A stretch of DNA of 60,845 bases from Micromonosporaceae bacterium (GTDB taxonomy: Bacteria > Actinomycetota > Actinomycetes > Mycobacteriales > Micromonosporaceae). The notes under the pieces were generated by a model. The model did not search any database and was not told where the DNA came from. It was given only the letters and a program-made list of their open reading frames with translations. Positions 7,526 to 16,553 of this stretch are shown here, piece by piece; position 1 is the first letter of the stretch; the number at the start of each line of letters is the position of its first letter. Made by a program: the position numbers and the translations under genes. Where the stretch lies: contig JAHRHA010000018.1 in assembly GCA_020027875.1 (NCBI GenBank), positions 1-60,845 on the forward strand, in the 5' to 3' direction.

Positions 7526-9190
7526 ATGGAAGCGCCGCTGCTGCCCGCGCTCCCGGGGTACGACAATCCGCAGCTAATAGCCCACGGCACGACTGCACTC
7601 GTATTCCGCGCGGTCCAGAGAAACCTCAACCGGCCGGTCGCAATCAAGGTGATCACAGCGGACAGCGGATCAGTCCCGATCAACGCGGCGAGGGAGCTGG
7701 CGACGACGGTGGCACTGTCGAGCCAGCCCCACATCGTCTCGATCATCGACACCGGCGTGACCGAAGATGATCGGCCGTACATCGTCATGGAGTACTGCGA
7801 GGGTGGCTCCTACGCACAAATCCTGCGGCACGGCGGGCCGCTAGCCGTCGATGACGTTCTCGAGGTTGGCATCAAGATCGGCGAAGCCCTGCACGCGGCT
7901 CATACGGCCGGCGTCGTCCACCGCGACGTCAAACCATCCAACCTCCTCCGTTCTCGCTTCGGCCCAGCGTTGACCGATTTCGGCATTGCTCGGGCGCCGA
8001 ACGAGCTCGGGGGCACCCTCACCCGGGAGATGATGACGCCACACCACGCCTCCCCCGAGGCTCTCCTACACCAGGCCCAGTCGGGTATCTCCGATGTGTA
8101 CAGTCTCGCGTCCACCATGTGGACGCTGCTCGTTGGACATCCGCCCTTTGTGGACCCGACCAAGCCGGCGATGGACATGTACGCCTTCCGCGACCGCGTC
8201 CTCCACGAGCAACTGCCGGCGATGCCGCGCGACGATGTGCCCGCCTGGCTCGTCGGTGAGCTGACCCGGGCGATGTCGAAACTGCCCTCGCAGCGCCACT
8301 CCAGCGCGCTCGAATTCGCCGAGTCGGTTCGCCGCGGCGCGCTCGGCCTCGCCTCGCACTCGGCGCCGCGCTCGGTGCCGGCGCAGGCCCATGGCCGGGT
8401 GCATGTGTCCGGTGTGCCGGTCGAGGCGTATCCAGCACCCGAGCCGACGCCGCTGCCAGCACCCCCGCCGATGTGGCCCCCTGCCTCCCCCGCCTCGGCC
8501 GCCGCCCCGGCCCCTGCCCCTGCCCCTGCCCCTGCCCTTGCCCCGGACTCGGCCCCGGACTCGGCTCCGGACCCGGCCCCGACGCCGGTGCCCGCTCCGG
8601 TCGTGGCCGACGAGGGCGGCTGGCTCGGTCCGGCGACGGACGCGGCGGAGCAGTCGTGGCGCGCCGACCCGGACTCGACGACGGAGGCGCCGTTCCCGAC
8701 GCGGAGATTCGACGGACGCGACCCCATGCCGACCGGCTCGGACCGGCGCAACGGACTCGTACTGGTTCTCGTGGCCGTCGCCGTTCTGGCGGTCGCGAGC
8801 GCGTCCACACTGCTGCTGACGGCGCGGGACCGGCAAACTGTGGCCCCACCGTCCGCGACTGGCACCCCCACGAGGTTCATCACGGCGCAGGCTGCCGGTG
8901 CGCCACGCGACGTACGGGTCACCGCTGACCGGGGCACTGCGGTGACGATCGCCTGGACCGACCCCACGTCCGCCACGGTCTCCTTCGTCGTCGTCGGGAC
9001 CGGACCTGCGGGCGAGGAGCTGGAGACCAAGGCGGTGTCGCGGGGAACGACGACGGTCACGTTTGCGGGCCTGAGTTCGCTGAAGAACTACTGCTTCGTG
9101 GTGGGCGCGGTCTATGCCGTCGACCGGGTCGCGACCGCCACCGAGGTCTGCACCCGCCGCCTAGCACCCCCCAACTCTCGTCGATCATGA
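7526..9190 (+). CDS. Membrane Ser/Thr protein kinase with extracellular FN3 domain
   Basis: A 554-residue protein. The ATG at 7526 has GGGGAG 8 nt upstream; earlier in-frame ATGs lack one. Residues 11-270 are a Hanks-type kinase: VAIK lysine K41, alpha-C glutamate E57, HRDVKPSN (D134), DFG (D151), SPE. The Gly-rich loop is degenerate (IAHGTTALVF), lacking GxGxxG. An Ala/Pro-rich linker follows, built partly from a tandem CCTGCC hexamer (around 8510-8545) and DSAPDSAPDPAP. One membrane helix (LVLVLVAVAVLAVASAS) leads to an external fibronectin type III domain ending near CTRRLAP. It may sense cell-wall state. The last codons and the stop lie inside a dispersed repeat. Confidence 0.92.
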   Translation: MEAPLLPALPGYDNPQLIAHGTTALVFRAVQRNLNRPVAIKVITADSGSVPINAARELATTVALSSQPHIVSIIDTGVTEDDRPYIVMEYCEGGSYAQILRHGGPLAVDDVLEVGIKIGEALHAAHTAGVVHRDVKPSNLLRSRFGPALTDFGIARAPNELGGTLTREMMTPHHASPEALLHQAQSGISDVYSLASTMWTLLVGHPPFVDPTKPAMDMYAFRDRVLHEQLPAMPRDDVPAWLVGELTRAMSKLPSQRHSSALEFAESVRRGALGLASHSAPRSVPAQAHGRVHVSGVPVEAYPAPEPTPLPAPPPMWPPASPASAAAPAPAPAPAPALAPDSAPDSAPDPAPTPVPAPVVADEGGWLGPATDAAEQSWRADPDSTTEAPFPTRRFDGRDPMPTGSDRRNGLVLVLVAVAVLAVASASTLLLTARDRQTVAPPSATGTPTRFITAQAAGAPRDVRVTADRGTAVTIAWTDPTSATVSFVVVGTGPAGEELETKAVSRGTTTVTFAGLSSLKNYCFVVGAVYAVDRVATATEVCTRRLAPPNSRRS

Positions 9191-9249
9191 CCTGGAGGTC
9201 ATGATCGACGGCTTTTCGCAACGGTCAGCTCATGATCACTGCGATCTTG
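9179..9249 (-). repeat. Dispersed ~72-bp repeat, copy A, reverse orientation
   Basis: The core at 9179-9210 is a perfect palindrome: two 15-bp arms beginning CGTCGATCATGACCT around a central GG. A tail to about 9249 reads in reverse complement as CAAGATC, GTGATCATGAGCTGACCG, then TTGCGAAAA. The same order of blocks occurs at 9352, 38741 and 60788. Copy A contains the last codons and the TGA of the kinase gene. Confidence 0.9.
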
Positions 9250-9351
9250 CAGCGTCAGATGGATGGGCTATCCCTTGCGTCGAGTCAGCCATTCCTACCG
9301 CGGTAACAGCTTGACCACATTAGGCCGTCTACCACCGCGCGACAGAGTCCT

Positions 9352-9422
9352 CAAGATCCCGGTGATCACGGCCACGCCGTCGCGAAACAGCGTCGATCAT
9401 GACCTCCAGGTCATGATCGGCG
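9352..9422 (+). repeat. Dispersed ~72-bp repeat, copy B, forward orientation
   Basis: Blocks in order are CAAGATCCC, GTGATCACG, CCGTCGCGAAACAG, then the palindromic core at 9391-9422 with central CC and one arm mismatch near its right end. It faces copy A across about 100 bp, so the two convergent genes end in an inverted pair of repeats. Between the copies (9250-9351) I see no gene. Confidence 0.9.
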
Positions 9423-11804
9423 AGAGTGGGAGGCGAGAGTGGGAGGGGGTCTGTGGCGGCGGCGTAGCGGGCGAGGGTCGACCCTCCACAGCAGACGGCG
9501 CCACCAGGACCGGCGGGCACGCAGCGCCCGCGCGAACTCGATGGCTTGCGCCTTGGCCGCGTGGGCGGTCATTTCGTCCGCGCCGCCGGGCAGGCCAGAC
9601 GTCCCGCCGGCGAACCCAACCGCGTTCACCTTCTCCGCGAGGTCGTCGAGCGGCGGCGCGGCCGGGCGCGGACGGCGGGCGTGGCGCCTACCGGGCGTGG
9701 CGTCGGCAACCTCTGCCGCGTAGGCCGCTACCTCGGCCGCGGCGAGGTACGCGGGAGGCGCTGATCCCGCGAGCGCGAGCGTGTCCAGAATCTCGTCCCA
9801 GGCGCCGAGTACGCGTTGCGGCGGGCTACCACGATCCAACCGCGAACGACGCCGGACTGCCCTGAGCAGCACCACGAGGACAAGGAAGAGTGCAAGCAGT
9901 GTCAGCAGCCCACCGCCGACGCCGCCCGCGACCACGCCGACCCCTGGGCCGGCGGGAGCGACCGCGGCCTCGGTACGCGGGGGCGGCGCCGACCAGGTCG
10001 ACTCGTCCGGGGGCTCCACCGAGGTTGGCGGCGACGAGGGGGGCGTCGGCTTCGGCAGAAACTCGTCCTCCAACGGACGCGGCGGCGTGTCCGCCTCCGG
10101 CAGCGGATCAAACGCGACCCAGCCGATGCCGGTGAAGAGGACCTCCGGCCAGGCGAGCGCGTCCGCTGCCGTGATCGGTCCACTACCGGCCGGGGTCCGG
10201 AAGCCCACCACGACCCGGGTCGGCAAACCCATCAGTCGACCGAGCGTCGCGAACGCCGTCGCGAACTGTTCTGAGGTCCCCTGCTGGCCGCCTGCCCGAG
10301 GGTCATCGAAGAGAAAGAAACGCAGGTTGGGGTACGCGTGACCGCTCGGCGCGTCGACCGCGTACCGGTAGTGCTCGGCGATGAATGTCTCCAACGCCAG
10401 CGCGCGTAGGTATGGCGAACTCTCTCCCGTCGATATCTGCTCGGCCAGGCGGCTCAGGTCGGCGGGAACCGTGTCTCCCACCGCGAGGTAACGCGCCACC
10501 GTTGGACCCGAGGGCACGTCCGAAGCGGGCAGGAGGTTGACGTCGACGCTCGGGTTGACCGACGTCACGGTGTACGTCACACCCGGACCGAGGGGTACGG
10601 CGTGCAGCAGCGTGCCGGTCGCTTGGTCGTATGCCACCCGGACGCCGTCCACGCGACTCGGTGCCGACACCGCCGGCAGAAGCCGGCCCGGCAGCTCGGC
10701 GACCGTTATGCGCTCCTCGATCGTGAGCGTAGGGGGCGTGTCTGACGGGCCATCTACTCCGGTGGCGTCGGAAGTCAGGCCCGGAGGCGCCGGAACAGGG
10801 GGCAGGACGCGGCCGGCATTGCGGTAGTCGGCATCCACATGCCACGTCACGCCGTCCCAGTCGGAGAGCACGGCCAGCCGTAGCCGGGTGTCGTAGAAGC
10901 CCCGGTCCACAGCGTCATCCGGAGCCGGCGCCGCGGCGGACTGCGCCGGACGGTCCGCCCCCCGCAGCACCGTTACCTCGAACAACAATTGATCTGGGTT
11001 CGCCGCCCAGCCCGAAATGCGGATCAGCGGATTCTGGTCGGGCACGTCCAGACGTGGCGGCTCAACGTAGCGCCGCGGGTCGATCGGCGCGCGGTCCACC
11101 GCCCGCGCGATGAGTGGCGCGACGACCGCAACGACCGCCAGGACGGCGACCAGTCCCACGGCGAATCCAGTCGCGGTGCGCAGACGTAGGGTCGTTCGCA
11201 CGCGCACGCCGATGCCCGGCAGGCCGGGCGCTGTCGAGGTGGCGCCGCCCATGACCAGGCCCAGTGCGGCGAGAGCCGCGAACGCCAATGGCTGCCATCC
11301 GACCACGTCGGCGTTCGGACCCACCAGCACCAGCGCCCCAACGTAGAGCAGGGTCGGCGGTACGAGGGCCACCGCCGAACGCCGAGCCCTCGCCGCCAAC
11401 TCCGCCCCGGCGAATCCGGCCAGCCAGGCCAAGATCACGGGGCCGAGCACCGTGTCGGGCTGCGCTTCGACCGGAATGAGCGCGGTGAGCAGCCGGGGCA
11501 CGACGTTTCGCACGGCATCGATCGTTAACGTCGGCAGGTCACCGCCGACCCCGCCCGCGTAGGCCGCGATCATGATGGCACAGAGCGCGTACGCCGTGAG
11601 CGCCGCTACTGACACCGGCGCGACCACCCACCCGGGCAACCGCCGAAGCCCGGCCGAGACGAGCACCGACCCCAGCGCCGCGCCGGCCACGAGCTGAACC
11701 AGCAGAGGTCCATTGTAGACGCGCCCAAGGGAGAGTCCGGCCAGCGCCACGAGCCCGGACACGACCAGCGGAACACTGAGTCGTTGCAGCACCCTGCTCA
11801 CCAC
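9411..11804 (-). CDS. Transglutaminase-like membrane protein, probably catalytically inactive
   Basis: A 797-residue TgpA-type protein (DUF3488 plus transglutaminase-like). The first ~235 residues carry about seven hydrophobic helices. The external region (about 240-620) contains the transglutaminase fold, and a further helix (about 650-672) leads to a cytoplasmic C-terminal tail. By eye, the catalytic Cys position is Ser (GTSEQFA, S511) and the His position is Leu (ALAWPEV, L550). The Asp of GWVAFDP (D566) is kept. Ser-type variants occur in actinobacterial relatives as far as I recall. It is last in the MoxR-DUF58-transglutaminase operon. The C-terminal RRS and stop come from repeat copy B. 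Confidence 0.85.
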   Translation of the reverse strand: MVSRVLQRLSVPLVVSGLVALAGLSLGRVYNGPLLVQLVAGAALGSVLVSAGLRRLPGWVVAPVSVAALTAYALCAIMIAAYAGGVGGDLPTLTIDAVRNVVPRLLTALIPVEAQPDTVLGPVILAWLAGFAGAELAARARRSAVALVPPTLLYVGALVLVGPNADVVGWQPLAFAALAALGLVMGGATSTAPGLPGIGVRVRTTLRLRTATGFAVGLVAVLAVVAVVAPLIARAVDRAPIDPRRYVEPPRLDVPDQNPLIRISGWAANPDQLLFEVTVLRGADRPAQSAAAPAPDDAVDRGFYDTRLRLAVLSDWDGVTWHVDADYRNAGRVLPPVPAPPGLTSDATGVDGPSDTPPTLTIEERITVAELPGRLLPAVSAPSRVDGVRVAYDQATGTLLHAVPLGPGVTYTVTSVNPSVDVNLLPASDVPSGPTVARYLAVGDTVPADLSRLAEQISTGESSPYLRALALETFIAEHYRYAVDAPSGHAYPNLRFFLFDDPRAGGQQGTSEQFATAFATLGRLMGLPTRVVVGFRTPAGSGPITAADALAWPEVLFTGIGWVAFDPLPEADTPPRPLEDEFLPKPTPPSSPPTSVEPPDESTWSAPPPRTEAAVAPAGPGVGVVAGGVGGGLLTLLALFLVLVVLLRAVRRRSRLDRGSPPQRVLGAWDEILDTLALAGSAPPAYLAAAEVAAYAAEVADATPGRRHARRPRPAAPPLDDLAEKVNAVGFAGGTSGLPGGADEMTAHAAKAQAIEFARALRARRSWWRRLLWRVDPRPLRRRHRPPPTLASHSRRS

Positions 11805-11825
11805 GCTCGACTCACCATCCGCTGC

Positions 11826-13016
11826 TCACCAGGCTCGCACGCCATCCCATGCCGCGGCGAAGTCGGCGCCGTCCGCCGCACCCACCACCAGCAGTCCCGC
11901 GGTGGTCGCGAGTCCACTCTCTACCGGTCCGAAGACTCCCGCGATGATCGACGGGTACGCCCCGCGCAGGCTCGCGACGGCGCCGAGGTCGTCCTGGTTG
12001 GGCGGCCCGGTCAGGTAGAGCAGCGTGTCGCCCATCCGCCGTACCCGCAGCCGCTCCGCCGCTGCCCGCAGCGCAGCCAGCGCCTGCTCGGGCGCTTGCC
12101 CGGGCACGAGAGTCGCCTCGGCGAGCAGGTCGAGCAGCGGGCCCACCTCGGCATGGCCACCGGCCCCGGCGGTCCCGGACACCAACTGGATCTCCACATG
12201 GATGTCCTCGCGCACCGCGGCCGCGAGCACCGACGCCGCCGCCTCGCACGCCGCCTCGAAGGTCGAGTCGCCATCCTGGCCTCGACCGTGCGCGTTCGCC
12301 CGGTCGTCGAGCAGCACGACCACCCGCGGGACGCTCGTGTCCACATGCTCGCGCACCATGAGCTCACCGACCCGGGCCGAGGTGCGCCAATGCACGTGGC
12401 GCAGGTCGTCGCCGACGACGTACTCCCGCAGCGCGGCGAACGTGATGCTGCCATGGGGCACCTTGTCAACGCGGCCGTCCATGCTGCGTGAGAGCCCGAC
12501 CGGCACCGCCGCGATCGGATGCACACGCGGGCGTACCCAGACCTTGGCCGCCTCGCCGTAGCGCCGGACCCCCCCGACCAGGGCAAGCGGGTCGCGCCGC
12601 GTGATCTCGAGCGGGCCCACCTCGACTACGCCGCGCCGCGTCGTCGGCACCGGGTAATCGATGCTCGTCATGGTGCCGGGACGGAGCCGAACCAGCGGTA
12701 CCGGCACCGTGCCGCGGTGCCCGCAAGGACCGTGCCGTAGGCGGTCGCGGGCCACCACGCTCGCGCCGAAGAACCGGCTGGCGTTGGCGATGTTCAGCGT
12801 GACCCGGCTCGACTCGCCGCGCATGACCCGGTCTGGGTCCGCGACTCGATCGACGCTCAGCTGTGGGCGCCACGCCACGAACGCCAGCGCGCCCGCCACC
12901 GCCACGAGGCCGGCGCACCCGAGCACCGTCAGCTCTGGGTAGCCGAACCGGAAGCCGGCACCCAGCAGCAGCGCGCCCGCTACCAGCAACCCGATCCCGC
13001 GGGCGGTGAGCCGCAC
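11826..13016 (-). CDS. DUF58 domain-containing membrane protein
   Basis: A 396-residue protein from a GTG at 13016, 3 nt after the MoxR stop. Two hydrophobic segments near the N-terminus (about 7-25 and 30-48) anchor it. The DUF58 signature DLRHVHWRTSARVGELMVRE lies in the middle (about 204-223). A von Willebrand A-like region follows, with VVVLLDDRAN as its first strand. DUF58 proteins act with MoxR AAA+ ATPases, probably in assembling or activating partner proteins at the membrane. The gene lies between MoxR and the transglutaminase-like protein, the usual order in actinobacteria. Confidence 0.9.
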   Translation of the reverse strand: MRLTARGIGLLVAGALLLGAGFRFGYPELTVLGCAGLVAVAGALAFVAWRPQLSVDRVADPDRVMRGESSRVTLNIANASRFFGASVVARDRLRHGPCGHRGTVPVPLVRLRPGTMTSIDYPVPTTRRGVVEVGPLEITRRDPLALVGGVRRYGEAAKVWVRPRVHPIAAVPVGLSRSMDGRVDKVPHGSITFAALREYVVGDDLRHVHWRTSARVGELMVREHVDTSVPRVVVLLDDRANAHGRGQDGDSTFEAACEAAASVLAAAVREDIHVEIQLVSGTAGAGGHAEVGPLLDLLAEATLVPGQAPEQALAALRAAAERLRVRRMGDTLLYLTGPPNQDDLGAVASLRGAYPSIIAGVFGPVESGLATTAGLLVVGAADGADFAAAWDGVRAW

Positions 13017-13019
13017 TGA

Positions 13020-14009
13020 TCAGGCCCGCGACGCGGCCGGCGCTGGCGCGGGCACCGACTCCACCACTGTGCACAGCACCTCCGCCGCCGTGACACCGCG
13101 CATGGCCGCATCCGGGGCGAGCAGGAGCCGGTGGGCGAAGACCGGCTCGATGAGCGCCTTGACGTCCTCCGGGACGACGTAGGCCCGCCCATCGGTGAGG
13201 GCGTACGCCTGCGCGGCCCGACTCAGGGCGATCACGCCGCGAGGGCTCACCCCGACGCGTACCTGTTTGTGGTCCCGTGTCGCCGTGGCGAGGCGCACGG
13301 CGTAGGCGTAGAGCGGGTCCGCCACGAAGACCCGATGCGAGAGTCGGATCAGCGAAGCCACGCTGTCGGTGTCGGTAACCGCGCCGAGGTAGTCCGGCGA
13401 TCGACCCGCCGCCGCGCCGCGCAGGACCTCCACCTCGACCGACTCCTCCGGGTAGCCGATCGACAGCTTCATAAGGAAACGGTCCAACTGCGCCTCGGGC
13501 AGGCGGTACGTGCCGTCCATCTCGACCGGGTTCTGCGTGGCCACCACGAGGAACGGACGGGGTACGCCGTGGCGGTGACCGTCCACAGTGACGTGCCGCT
13601 CCTCCATCACCTCCAGCAGCGCCGACTGGGTCTTCGGCGATGCTCGGTTGATCTCGTCAGCGATCACGATGTTCGCAAAGACCGGTCCGCCGTGAAATTC
13701 GAACTGGCGTGAGGCCTGATTGAAGATGGTCACTCCGGACACATCGGACGGCAGCAGGTCGGGCGTGAACTGGATGCGCCGCCACTGCCCGCGCACCGAG
13801 GCCGCGATGGCCCGGGCGAGCGTGGTCTTGCCGACACCCGGCACATCCTCGATCAGCAGGTGCCCCTCGGCGAAGAGTCCGGTCAGCGCCAGCCGTACCA
13901 CTTCAGGCTTGCCGAGCACCACAGATGCGACATTCGTGGTGAGGCGGGCAGCGATGTCGGCGAATCCCTGGACCTCGTCGGGGGACAGCGTCGGCGGCGC
14001 GTCGGTCAC
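13020..14009 (-). CDS. MoxR family AAA+ ATPase
   Basis: A 329-residue AAA+ protein. The GTG at 14009 follows CAGGAG at good spacing and gives the usual N-terminus; the frame is open further up. Walker A is PGVGKTT (about 57-63), Walker B IVIADEINRASPKTQ, sensor 1 VVATQNPVEMDG, followed by LPEAQLDRF and the helical lid domain with VGVSPRG. MoxR ATPases are chaperone-like partners of VWA/DUF58 proteins. It is first in the three-gene operon 14009-9411. A strong hairpin just upstream (14117-14182) separates it from the cysG/cobT unit. Confidence 0.93.
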   Translation of the reverse strand: MTDAPPTLSPDEVQGFADIAARLTTNVASVVLGKPEVVRLALTGLFAEGHLLIEDVPGVGKTTLARAIAASVRGQWRRIQFTPDLLPSDVSGVTIFNQASRQFEFHGGPVFANIVIADEINRASPKTQSALLEVMEERHVTVDGHRHGVPRPFLVVATQNPVEMDGTYRLPEAQLDRFLMKLSIGYPEESVEVEVLRGAAAGRSPDYLGAVTDTDSVASLIRLSHRVFVADPLYAYAVRLATATRDHKQVRVGVSPRGVIALSRAAQAYALTDGRAYVVPEDVKALIEPVFAHRLLLAPDAAMRGVTAAEVLCTVVESVPAPAPAASRA

Positions 14010-14116
14010 AGGGCACTCCTGGGAGTCGGGGTCCTGCCGGGGACGACACGGCCGCCCCCGACCCCGGCCCATCCTAGGCGTATGCCCCGCGGACAGTCAC
14101 GCCGTCCCATTTTCGC

Positions 14117-14182
14117 TCGTCGATCTAGGGCGTAGTCGCGTGAGCCGATCTCCAACCACGCGACTACGCCCTAGATCGACGA
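14117..14182 (-). terminator. 26-bp perfect hairpin across the end of cysG
   Basis: The arms at 14117-14142 and 14157-14182 are perfectly complementary over 26 bp, with a 14-nt loop. The right arm contains the TAG stop of the cysG-like gene. There is no U-tract, as is common for actinobacterial terminators, so termination is inferred. It would insulate the moxR operon from readthrough. Confidence 0.75.
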
Positions 14183-15391
14183 CGCGGGGAGGAGGGCGTT
14201 GACCACGTCGCCAACGACAACCACCGCGGGCGGACGGATGCCCTTAATCGTCACCTCGGCCGCCGCCGTGGCCAGGGTCGCCCGCAGCGAGCGCTGCATG
14301 CTGGTCGTACCCTCTTGGATCACCGCCACTGGAGTCTCCGGCGACCGTCCATTCGCGACCAGGCTGGCAGTGATCACGTCGAGGTTCTTGAGGCCCATGA
14401 GGATGCAGATGGTTCCCCGCATCTGCCCGAGCGCCAGCCAGTCCACAAGGGACTCCGGGTGATCCGGAGGAAGATGGCCGGAGACGACCACCACGTCGTG
14501 CGCGACGCCCCGATGGGTCACCGGAATGCCGGCCGCGGCGGGCGCTGCCACGGCACTGGTCACGCCCGCGACGATCACCACCGGTACGCCGGCGACGGTG
14601 CACGCGAGCACCTCCTCGCCGCCACGGCCGAAGACGAACGGGTCCCCACCCTTGAGCCGCACCACAAACCGGCCCGCCTTCGCATGCTGTACGAGCAGCC
14701 GGTTGATCTCGTCCTGGGTTCGGGCCGGCCCGTACGGGATCTTCGACGCGTCGATGAGCTCTACCTCTGGGCGCAACTCGTCGAGGAGTAGGCCGGGCGC
14801 CAGCCGGTCCACGATGACGACGTCGGCTGAGGCGAGCAACCGTCGACCCTTGACGGTGATCAGCTCCGGGTCGCCCGGCCCGCCGCCGACGAGCGCGACG
14901 GTCCCACCAAGCTCCCGATCACCGATCGGTGGAGAATCCGTCGGTGCGGACGCGAGGAGATCGTGGATCGCGTCCCGGACGGCCATGGCGCGGCGTGGAT
15001 CGCCACCGGCGGTCACCGCGACGGTCACCGGGCCGTGGCGCGTCGTTGCCGGCGTCCAGGCGGTCGCCGCGTGGCGGTCGTCCGCCCGAACGCAGAAGAC
15101 GCGACGCTTGTCCGCCGCGGCGCTTACGTCGGCCGCCGCGTTGGGGTCGTTCACTGCGACGTGCACCAGCCAGGCTCCCTCCACATCGGAGGATTCGAAG
15201 CGACGGGCCACCCATCGCAGACGCCCCGCATCGACCAGACCGTGCAGCGCCGGCGTGATGTCCGGTGAGACGAGGACGATCTCCGCGCCCGCGTCGAGCA
15301 GGGCCGGGACGCGCCGGGTCGCGACCGCCCCGCCGCCGACGACGAGCACCCGCCGGCCGGCCAGCATCAGCCCGAGGGGGTACGGGTTCAC
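14171..15391 (-). CDS. cysG: Siroheme synthase: precorrin-2 dehydrogenase fused to uroporphyrinogen-III methyltransferase
   Basis: A 406-residue fusion protein. Residues 1-150 are SirC/CysG-N-like with a Rossmann motif (VLVVGGGAVATRR); this part oxidises precorrin-2 with NAD. Residues about 160-406 are the SUMT (CobA) methyltransferase, with VALVGGGPGDPELIT, VVRLKGGDPFVFGRGGEE and a GVTSAVAAPAAAGIPVTHR loop; this part adds two SAM-derived methyl groups to uroporphyrinogen III. Products feed siroheme or cobalamin. The GTG start overlaps the cobT stop (GTGA). The N-terminal half is shorter than in E. coli CysG and seems to lack a full ferrochelatase dimerisation region. The stop lies in a 26-bp hairpin. 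Confidence 0.92.
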   Translation of the reverse strand: MNPYPLGLMLAGRRVLVVGGGAVATRRVPALLDAGAEIVLVSPDITPALHGLVDAGRLRWVARRFESSDVEGAWLVHVAVNDPNAAADVSAAADKRRVFCVRADDRHAATAWTPATTRHGPVTVAVTAGGDPRRAMAVRDAIHDLLASAPTDSPPIGDRELGGTVALVGGGPGDPELITVKGRRLLASADVVIVDRLAPGLLLDELRPEVELIDASKIPYGPARTQDEINRLLVQHAKAGRFVVRLKGGDPFVFGRGGEEVLACTVAGVPVVIVAGVTSAVAAPAAAGIPVTHRGVAHDVVVVSGHLPPDHPESLVDWLALGQMRGTICILMGLKNLDVITASLVANGRSPETPVAVIQEGTTSMQRSLRATLATAAAEVTIKGIRPPAVVVVGDVVNALLPASSI

Positions 15392-16473
15392 TTCTTCGCC
15401 ACACCGGCGGAGTCGAACGTGGCGACGTCATGCAGCACCCGCACCGCGCACGCGACGATAGGCAGGGCCAGCACCGCGCCCGTACCCTCCCCTAACCGCA
15501 GACCGAGATCGACCAGCGGCGCGAGTCCAAGGTGGCTGAGCGCGACCGACGCGCCCGGCTCGGCGGAGCGGTGCCCGGCGACCATGGCGCCGACCGCGTA
15601 CGGCGCCATCGCGGCCGCAACCAGCGCCGACGAGCAGGCAATGACACCGTCGAGAACGACGGGTACGCGCAGCGCGGCACCGCCGAGGATGAAGCCAGCG
15701 ATCGCCGCGTGCTCGAGACCGCCCACAGCCGCCAAGACCCCGATCGGATCGTGGACGTCCGGCCGGTGCAGATCCAGGGCAGCCGCGATAACGGAGGTCT
15801 TGTGCGCGAGCGTGGCATCATCCACGCCGGTACCTCGACCGGTCACGTCAGCGGGATCGGCACCGGTGAACGCGGCGATGAGGGCCGCGGCCGGGGTCGT
15901 ATTGGCGATGCCCATGTCGCCGGTGACCAGGATGTCGTACCCCTCGACTACCAGATCCTGCGCCACCGAGATGCCCACCTCGACCGCGGCGAGCGCCTCC
16001 GCCGGGGTCAGCGCCGGCTCCACGGCGAGGTCGCGGGTGCCGGCCCGCACCTTGCGCGCCCACAGCTCCCCGCCTCGCCCGACGGTCTCCCCACCGCGGA
16101 CCGGGGTGGCGAGGATGGGACTGGCAACGCCCACATCGACCACGGTGACGGCGGCCCCGACCTGTCGGGCGAAGGCGTTGACCACGGCGCCGCCGGCGAG
16201 GAAGTTCGCCACCATCTGCGCGGTGACCTCCTGCGGCCACGGGGTGACAGCTTGGGCGTGCACGCCGTGATCCCCGGCAAAGACGGCGACGGCCGGCCGC
16301 TTCGGGATCGGCGGCGGGCAGTGACCGGCGAGCCCGGCGAGGCGTACGGCCAGACCCTCGAGCGCACCCAGCGAGCCGGCCGGCTTGGTCAGCCGTGTCT
16401 GGCGCTCCCGCGCCGCGACCATCGCGGTCTCATCGAGCGGCTGGATTACGGTGACTGCATCGTTGAGCCGCAC
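15388..16473 (-). CDS. cobT: Nicotinate-nucleotide--dimethylbenzimidazole phosphoribosyltransferase CobT
   Basis: A 361-residue enzyme that makes alpha-ribazole phosphate from nicotinate mononucleotide and dimethylbenzimidazole, for the lower ligand of cobalamin. Visible signatures are LTKPAGSLGALE, VFAGDHGVHAQAVTPWP, VTGDMGIANTTPAAAL, and the C-terminal RLGEGTGAVLALP with the expected catalytic Glu. The GTG at 16473 has GGGAAGG at good spacing; an ATG eight codons earlier (16497) is the alternative. The gene is first of the cobT-cysG pair. No cobalamin riboswitch precedes it: the spacer to cobC is only about 80 bp with no conserved B12-box. Confidence 0.94.
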   Translation of the reverse strand: MRLNDAVTVIQPLDETAMVAARERQTRLTKPAGSLGALEGLAVRLAGLAGHCPPPIPKRPAVAVFAGDHGVHAQAVTPWPQEVTAQMVANFLAGGAVVNAFARQVGAAVTVVDVGVASPILATPVRGGETVGRGGELWARKVRAGTRDLAVEPALTPAEALAAVEVGISVAQDLVVEGYDILVTGDMGIANTTPAAALIAAFTGADPADVTGRGTGVDDATLAHKTSVIAAALDLHRPDVHDPIGVLAAVGGLEHAAIAGFILGGAALRVPVVLDGVIACSSALVAAAMAPYAVGAMVAGHRSAEPGASVALSHLGLAPLVDLGLRLGEGTGAVLALPIVACAVRVLHDVATFDSAGVAKK

Positions 16474-16553
16474 GTGCCTACCTTCCCGTAACGCCACGCC
16501 ATCACGCCAGGCCAGGAGTCTACGGCGCCCACCCGCTGCGCCTCACAGACCGG

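Noticed and set aside
8019..9060. Several long minus-strand frames over the kinase gene
   Set aside because: These are GC-driven antisense frames over the Pro/Ala linker; the sense frame has all the kinase motifs.
9179..9422. CRISPR array
   Set aside because: The repeats are palindromic, in opposite orientation and only two in number here, with no regular spacers or cas genes.
15532..16491. 319-codon plus-strand frame
   Set aside because: It is antisense to cobT, which has all family motifs.
16474..16553. Cobalamin riboswitch upstream of cobT
   Set aside because: The spacer is too short (about 80 bp) and lacks the B12-box; none was seen before cobC or cbiB either.
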